18,499 nucleotides of DNA, taken from NCBI GenBank assembly GCA_964570105.1, contig CAZMWM010000031.1:1-18499 (forward strand), in the 5' to 3' direction. This document shows positions 14,520 to 18,499 of the stretch, in pieces. The notes under the pieces are model-generated. The model was not told where the DNA came from. It made no database searches and saw nothing but the letters and a program-made list of their open reading frames with translations. Position 1 is the first letter of the stretch; every line of letters starts with the position of its first letter. The translations under genes were made by a program, and so were the position numbers. This DNA is from SIG673 sp964570105. Lineage in GTDB: Bacteria > Bacillota > Clostridia > Oscillospirales > CAG-272.

Positions 14520-15824
14520 TCATTCCGCGCAAGTCACACCGCGCAGATAATACGTCATACTGAGCGACGCTCTGCGCGCGATGTCGGCGACCTCGGCGGC
14601 AGTTACACGGCTGACCTTCTCCATCTGTCTGCCGATGTCGGTATCCGCGCCGACGATCACTCTCCGTATATACCAGTCACCGAAAGCGCCGGGGGCGTCA
14701 AGGATGCTCTCATGCGCACTTATCACCGACCGCTTGCATATATCAAGCTCCTCTTCGGTAATGTTTCCGGCGGCAAGATCGGCAAGCTGTCGCGCGATCT
14801 CATCAGTTCCGGATGCAAGATTTTCCGCCGAGATACCGCTCCGCACCCACATAACGCCGAGCGAAAGCTCCAGAGCCGCCGTGCAGTAATAGCAAAGGCT
14901 GAGCCTTTCGCGAACGTTCTTGAAAAGTCGGCTCATGGGCGAGCTTCCGAAAAGCTCGATAAAGACCGACGCGGCAGGGCTTTCGGAAGGCAAGTACGGC
15001 AGAGAATAACCGAGAAGCAATCTGCCCTGCTTGGCTTCCACCTGCTCGGTAACGCTCCGCTCTCCGCTCTCATTCGGCACAAACGGCGTAAGAGACGGAA
15101 GCCCCGTATCCGGGCGAGCGGACAGCAAAACGGCACCGATCGCATCCCGTAGGAGCGCCACCGTATCCTCGCCCACGTGCCCCATATAAACGGCTTCAAC
15201 GTGAGCCGAGCCGAGTATATTCGTAAATCTTTCGTAAAGCGCCCTTGCGGTAACGGATGCGACCGCATCCTCCTCCCCGTCCGGAGATATCGCCGCCGGA
15301 TGTTCCCCGAGCATATGCGACCTTCCGCGCTTCATCGCGTATCTGTCCTTGTTGTTGATGTCACCGCGGATGCGGTCGATCAGGAGCTTTTTCTCGCTCT
15401 CCGTGTATTCCTCCGAAAACGCGCCGTCCTTCACCAACGGACGGGCAAGTATCTCCACCAAAAAACGGAACGCCTCCGCTTGCAGACGGATGCCCTCGTC
15501 CTTAGGAACGAAGCGTTCGCCGAGCATATCGATACGCACCGTGAGCGTCTGATAATCACCGACAGCGGACGTGCCGATATCGCAGGAAAGATCGTAGAGC
15601 GTATCGGCGTAACGGTTGAGCGAGCGAACGGACGGATGCAGCTCCGTTCCTCTCGCCAAAACTCTTGACAGGACTGCGGTCTCCGCCGCGCTCCTTCTCT
15701 CGAGCGGTATATAAAAATTCAGAGCGAGATGATCGGTCTTAAACCTCTCGGTCTTAATGACCGTGAGGTACGCTCCGGGCAATATCTTTTTTCTTACGGT
15801 CTCCATCTTTCGTACGGTATCCAT
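14520..15824 (-). CDS. M16-family protein, YmfF-like (non-catalytic type)
   Basis: This 434-residue M16-fold protein lacks HxxEH: the equivalent helix reads AAETAVLSRVLARG. It does retain SPMSRLFKNVRERLSLCYY, the Arg/Tyr region seen in non-catalytic partners of two-subunit M16B peptidases. The likely arrangement is therefore a heterodimer with the YmfH-like protein encoded 51 bases downstream, the partner supplying the zinc site. The frame is open to an ATG at 15890 without a ribosome-binding site. The ATG at 15824 gives the usual length and has GGGAGGAG upstream, although the spacing (about 11 bases) is long. It is the first gene after the strong promoter at 15958-15930. Confidence 0.87.
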   Translation of the reverse strand: MDTVRKMETVRKKILPGAYLTVIKTERFKTDHLALNFYIPLERRSAAETAVLSRVLARGTELHPSVRSLNRYADTLYDLSCDIGTSAVGDYQTLTVRIDMLGERFVPKDEGIRLQAEAFRFLVEILARPLVKDGAFSEEYTESEKKLLIDRIRGDINNKDRYAMKRGRSHMLGEHPAAISPDGEEDAVASVTARALYERFTNILGSAHVEAVYMGHVGEDTVALLRDAIGAVLLSARPDTGLPSLTPFVPNESGERSVTEQVEAKQGRLLLGYSLPYLPSESPAASVFIELFGSSPMSRLFKNVRERLSLCYYCTAALELSLGVMWVRSGISAENLASGTDEIARQLADLAAGNITEEELDICKRSVISAHESILDAPGAFGDWYIRRVIVGADTDIGRQMEKVSRVTAAEVADIARRASLSMTYYLRGVTCAE

Positions 15825-15850
15825 CGTTACGGCTGCTCCTCCCAAGGTCT

Positions 15851-15878
15851 GCGTAGATATACGCGGCAACGCGCCGCG
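15851..15878 (-). other. Two adjoining hairpins in the YmfF-like gene leader
   Basis: One perfect stem pairs 15862-15867 with 15873-15878 (CGCGGC with GCCGCG, 5-base loop). A second, 5-base-pair stem pairs 15851-15855 with 15860-15864 (GCGTA with TACGC, loop GATA). They share three bases, 15862-15864, so they exclude each other at the junction and could alternate. Neither is followed by a T run in the direction of transcription. Confidence 0.45.
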
Positions 15879-15880
15879 CC

Positions 15881-15910
15881 CGATCAACATCGATCAACGT
15901 CGATCGGTCA
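15881..15910 (-). repeat. 10-base tandem repeats in the leader of the long gene run
   Basis: The plus strand reads three successive decamers: CGATCAACAT, CGATCAACGT and CGATCGGTCA. The first two differ at one base, and the third keeps the CGATC start. They begin about 13 bases downstream of the predicted transcription start and are spaced by one helical turn. An operator or an RNA-level element is possible. Confidence 0.55.
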
Positions 15911-15929
15911 AAAAAGCTTTTACTAAAGT

Positions 15930-15958
15930 ATTATATCATAATATTGTGACGATTTCAA
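15930..15958 (-). promoter_or_regulatory. Strong sigma-A-type promoter of the 14-gene run
   Basis: On the minus strand, -35 TTGAAA (15958-15953), a 17-base spacer and a perfect -10 TATAAT (15935-15930) preceded by TGA (extended -10). The surrounding bases are AT-rich. The predicted start is near 15923, giving a leader of about 100 bases before the YmfF-like gene. It is the best promoter in the window. Confidence 0.85.
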
Positions 15959-16043
15959 GTATTTCGCGATATTTTATAACTATTTTTTCCCACGTCGGGC
16001 TTATCGCGGAAAAGCCGACCGAACACGCCACGCGACAAGTGCG

Positions 16044-18110
16044 TCAAAGCAGGTCGGAAAGCGCGGTCTCAACGTTGATCACGCGGTAAAACGCCGAGTT
16101 TTCCCTGTATGCTCTCCGACCAAGCTCCTCCGATATCAGACATATCTCACATCCTCTTCCGAGCGCATCGGAGATATCGGAAGCTCCGTACCCGTCACCC
16201 GTGAGCACGGTAAGACGGAAAGCGCCGCCGCGATATTTTCCGCTCGGCGCACCGAATATATCGCAACATCGCCGTTCGATATCTCCATAGAGCGTCGCCC
16301 CCTCCATCAGCCTTTTCACCAACGGATAGGACATCTTTTCCGTCTCTATACACACGCGATATCGGTGATCTGCCGCGTCTTTCGCCTCTATACGTCTCAT
16401 AATGCTCTGAAAAAAAGCAACGAACGGAAGCATATCCGCCCGAGCGCCGATAGCCGCAAAGCACTCAGCGGCGGCGACCGAATATCTGAGCGCTTCGAAG
16501 CATAGCTCAAACCGCCCGTTCAGTTTCACGGCTTCCGTACCGCGCACACTCATACGCCCCAAGGTCTGCACAGATAATTCCTCACGCACCCTTGTCGGCT
16601 CATACGCACCGCGGAAGCTCCACAGCGCCGACAGATGAGCAGAAAGCTCCCCCGACGCGGCAATACCCCGAGAAAACGTCCTGTTTTTGATCTCGGCGGC
16701 GGCGCATACCGCAAGCGAATTGTCCCGAAGCCAACATCTGCCGCCACGCGCTATCCCGTCCGATGTGAGCATATTTTCTCCACCGCAGAGCGTCAGGAGC
16801 AGTTCGCGCTTTCGAGCGAGCGGAACACATTCGGCACAGAGCGCAAGGTAATGCAGATAGACGGCGTCGGCACCGCTCTTTAGTCCACCGCCGGTCCGCT
16901 CGGTCACTTTCATATGAAAGCCGCCGTCACCGCGCGTGCGGTGAGCGCCGCTTTCGTACCGCCTGCGCAAAAGCTCCGCGATCCTTGCGAGCCGTCCGCT
17001 GACGAGATACATAACGCCGGTATCCACCCCAAGCCTTTCCGCTTCGGCGGCACATATCAACAGTGCAAAACGCAGAAATGCAGGCGATGACATCTCATTC
17101 CCGAGAACCAAGCAGTATTCCGCCTCGGCACAGAGCGCGTCGTATATATCGCACAGCGTCAACGTTTCAAAGCGCCCAAGCTCGTAAATAGCGGTAGCAG
17201 AGAGCATCAGCTCCCCGATAGCGGTGCATCTGCATTCATCCGCCCCGAGCCAAAGCCCCGATATCCGCCTTTTAGCCTCGCCCTCTCGCATATCAAAGCC
17301 GAAGGCGGAGCAGAGACAAGCCTCCACGCACCGAAACAAGCTGTCGCCTGCGGTGCGTTCCGCGCCGAAAGACGGCACCGTATATCCGAAATAGCCGCGT
17401 GCCGAGGAGCGCGTATCGGCACGGCTATTCACGAATGCGTCGTATAAAAAGAGCCGAATATCACCGTCCGCGACTTCGACACCGGGTATGAACCAACCGT
17501 CGCCGCGGTAGAGACGTTCGGTCGTGACGTGCGGTTTTCTTCGGGTTTTACCGCGTCTTTGAAGCTTGCGACCGACCGATCCCATCCGACAAGGCACCAT
17601 CGCCACCGTTCCGTCAAGCTCCGAAGCTCGCTCAAGAGTGCCGGGAGGTGCGTTCTTCATATACCCGTCCGTCTGCAAAACGAATATCCGCTCGCCGCAC
17701 CGCCAAACGTCCCCCTCCGGCGAAAATATCCCAAGCGACAGCGTGAACTCGCCCCATCCGTCCTCGGATCGACATCCGAGCCTTGATAGCGCCGCGAGCG
17801 CTCCGAAAAGCCCGTTTTCACACCTGTATACGCGGTCAACGCCATATCTTCTGCCGCGAAGCAGAGCAAAACAGTCACAGGTCGGAAGCTTGGCTTCAAG
17901 CTCCGAATAGCACCTGCGCACGCGCTCCTCGATAGCGGCGTCACCACACGCGCGGAATATAAGAGACGGGGACAGATCCAAAAGCACGCCCCACACGTAC
18001 CTCTCCCGATCTTCCGTATAAGCAAGCGATAATATCTTGCGAAACGCCTCGTCAACGTCCGCGATATTCGCGCACACCGCATAGACAGCCGCGTATCCTC
18101 GCCTATCCAT
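16044..18110 (-). CDS. Unidentified cysteine-rich protein of 688 residues
   Basis: I do not recognise this protein. The frame is clean and the ATG at 18110 has GGGAG about 10 bases upstream, so it is very likely a real gene; a TTG at 18125 is less likely. It has about 30 cysteines, scattered rather than arranged as CxxC pairs. No signal peptide or membrane helix is evident, so it is probably cytosolic. Residues ~80-260 look like mixed strand and loop, with a basic patch at ~180-194 (GRKLQRRGKTRRKPH). Residues ~290-610 are rich in Ala, Leu, Glu and Arg and look mainly helical. A Gly-rich region follows at about 400-460 (GGGLKSG, GGRCWLRDN). The last ~60 residues (LTVLTGDGYGASD, CEICLISEELG) resemble a small alpha/beta unit. 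A helical-barrel carbohydrate enzyme crossed my mind, but I see no catalytic motif. It lies alone between the repeat region and the promoter of the next run. Confidence 0.8.
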   Translation of the reverse strand: MDRRGYAAVYAVCANIADVDEAFRKILSLAYTEDRERYVWGVLLDLSPSLIFRACGDAAIEERVRRCYSELEAKLPTCDCFALLRGRRYGVDRVYRCENGLFGALAALSRLGCRSEDGWGEFTLSLGIFSPEGDVWRCGERIFVLQTDGYMKNAPPGTLERASELDGTVAMVPCRMGSVGRKLQRRGKTRRKPHVTTERLYRGDGWFIPGVEVADGDIRLFLYDAFVNSRADTRSSARGYFGYTVPSFGAERTAGDSLFRCVEACLCSAFGFDMREGEAKRRISGLWLGADECRCTAIGELMLSATAIYELGRFETLTLCDIYDALCAEAEYCLVLGNEMSSPAFLRFALLICAAEAERLGVDTGVMYLVSGRLARIAELLRRRYESGAHRTRGDGGFHMKVTERTGGGLKSGADAVYLHYLALCAECVPLARKRELLLTLCGGENMLTSDGIARGGRCWLRDNSLAVCAAAEIKNRTFSRGIAASGELSAHLSALWSFRGAYEPTRVREELSVQTLGRMSVRGTEAVKLNGRFELCFEALRYSVAAAECFAAIGARADMLPFVAFFQSIMRRIEAKDAADHRYRVCIETEKMSYPLVKRLMEGATLYGDIERRCCDIFGAPSGKYRGGAFRLTVLTGDGYGASDISDALGRGCEICLISEELGRRAYRENSAFYRVINVETALSDLL

Positions 18111-18200
18111 TTCGCTCACTCCCAACTAAATGTTTTCCGTCTTATTATCCCGAAATTCTCCCATTCTATCCGCTTTCCGCCGCTTTCTGAAGGAATGCAT

Positions 18201-18294
18201 CAGCTTTTCAAGAAAAGCTTAGCAAAGACTTCCGAGTATCTTCGCGCCAGCTTTTCGAGAAAAGCTGGGCAAAAGCTTCTGTACAGCTTCGCGG
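18201..18294. repeat. Tandem 47-base repeat, each unit with a hairpin
   Basis: Unit 1 (18201-18247) and unit 2 (18248-18294) are about three-quarters identical by eye. Each begins CAGCTTTTC and ends near CTTCGCG. Unit 1 contains a 7-base-pair stem (AGCTTTT/AAAAGCT, loop CAAG). The second hairpin is a 9-base-pair stem (CCAGCTTTT/AAAAGCTGG, loop CGAG, 18247-18268) starting one base before unit 2. The loop and outer stem bases differ while pairing is kept, which suggests the hairpin shape is what matters. Confidence 0.7.
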
Positions 18295-18319
18295 TGGAAG
18301 TTTGTTGTTCCATCAGTAG

Positions 18320-18340
18320 GGAACGACAATCTGTCGTTCC
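18320..18340. repeat. Perfect 9-base-pair palindrome
   Basis: GGAACGACA and TGTCGTTCC form a perfect 9-base-pair stem around a 3-base loop (ATC). It is flanked by AT-rich sequence, and no T run follows on either strand. It resembles a dispersed intergenic palindrome rather than a terminator. Confidence 0.6.
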
Positions 18341-18415
18341 GTGAAATATCGTCCGCGTTTAAACCAAATTCCGAGCAAAGCAGTAGCCCGACAAATCCCC
18401 TCCACCCAAACTCCG

Positions 18416-18431
18416 CGCCACTTTAGTGGCG
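18416..18431. repeat. Perfect 6-base-pair palindrome
   Basis: CGCCAC and GTGGCG pair around the loop TTTA. The sequence and its flank (GATGGTACG) look to me like a dispersed clostridial intergenic repeat, from memory rather than a search. Confidence 0.5.
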
Positions 18432-18476
18432 ATGGTACGCCCAATCTGTGTTAGAACTAATTCAGGGGCGTGCCTT

Positions 18477-18499
18477 GGCTCCCTTGTGTAAAGGGAGCT
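18477..18499. repeat. Start of a dispersed repeat cut by the window end
   Basis: GCTCCCTT (18478-18485) pairs with AAGGGAGC (18491-18498) around a 5-base loop, and the flanking G18477 can wobble-pair with T18499. The sequence resembles the opening hairpin of a longer interspersed element common between genes in gut Clostridia. The rest would lie beyond the window. Confidence 0.5.

Larger units (their letters stand above)
18111..18499. other. Gene-free stretch with several short palindromic elements
   Basis: No reading frame here looks like a gene. The first ~60 bases are the leader of the 688-residue protein gene, with no convincing promoter. From about 18200 to the window end the sequence holds at least five separate perfect hairpins with no T runs behind them. 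This pattern resembles dispersed palindromic repeats that fill intergenic gaps in many Clostridia. The individual elements are listed separately. Confidence 0.7.

Noticed and set aside
14520..15824. YmfF-like gene as a pseudogene because it lacks HxxEH
   Set aside because: The frame is full length and keeps the Arg/Tyr region of non-catalytic M16 partners. An active partner is encoded next to it, so loss of the zinc site is expected for this subunit type.
15994..16019. Hairpin after the 688-residue gene as a terminator
   Set aside because: The stem (GTCGGGCTT with AAGCCGAC, one bulge) is reasonable. But in the direction of the gene it is followed by an A run, not a T run, and the T run lies on the wrong side for plus-strand transcription too.
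18201..18268. CRISPR-like array from the repeated CAGCTTTTC units
   Set aside because: There are only two diverged units directly joined, with the hairpin inside the unit and no distinct spacers.

Overview
The window looks like a contiguous chromosomal segment from a member of the Bacillota, most likely class Clostridia from an uncultured gut-type lineage. This rests on the ylm/sepF division neighbourhood next to ileS and lspA, a paired YmfF/YmfH-type M16 locus, a TatD-linked radical SAM protein, Shine-Dalgarno-led genes and sigma-A-like promoters with extended -10 boxes. G+C content is moderate by eye. All 17 genes I can support lie on the minus strand, so transcription runs from high to low coordinates. 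I see no tRNA, rRNA, CRISPR array, insertion sequence or prophage gene.

Layout in the direction of transcription: (1) 18499-18111 is a gene-free stretch carrying several short palindromic elements, including a 47-base unit repeated twice. (2) 18110-16044 encodes a 688-residue cysteine-rich protein that I do not recognise. (3) A strong promoter at 15958-15930 starts a run of 14 closely packed genes: two M16 peptidase-family proteins (YmfF- and YmfH-like), folD, miaA, yggS, sepF, yggT, ileS, lspA, an RluD-family pseudouridine synthase, metG, tatD, a TatD-associated radical SAM protein and a short-chain dehydrogenase. Gaps within this run are 0-87 bases, with some overlaps, and I found no intrinsic terminator in it. 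(4) 1001-348 is a cytosolic SGNH/GDSL hydrolase. (5) A second good promoter at 248-220 drives an RsuA-type rRNA pseudouridine synthase that runs off the start of the window.

Most of the run serves translation: tRNA charging (ileS, metG), tRNA modification (miaA), rRNA pseudouridylation (RluD family) and one-carbon supply (folD). Cell division and envelope genes (sepF, yggT, lspA) are interleaved. The most notable reading is that the short-chain dehydrogenase at the far end resembles YmfI, the EF-P 5-aminopentanone reductase of Bacillus subtilis. In B. subtilis, ymfF, ymfH and ymfI lie together; here the two M16 genes would open the run and the reductase would close it, with eleven genes between. 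Other points of interest are the radical SAM-TatD pair of unknown function, the absence of ylmH and divIVA from the ylm cluster, a leader with 10-base tandem repeats and hairpins, and the unidentified 688-residue protein. I did not find a clearly new multi-gene system.
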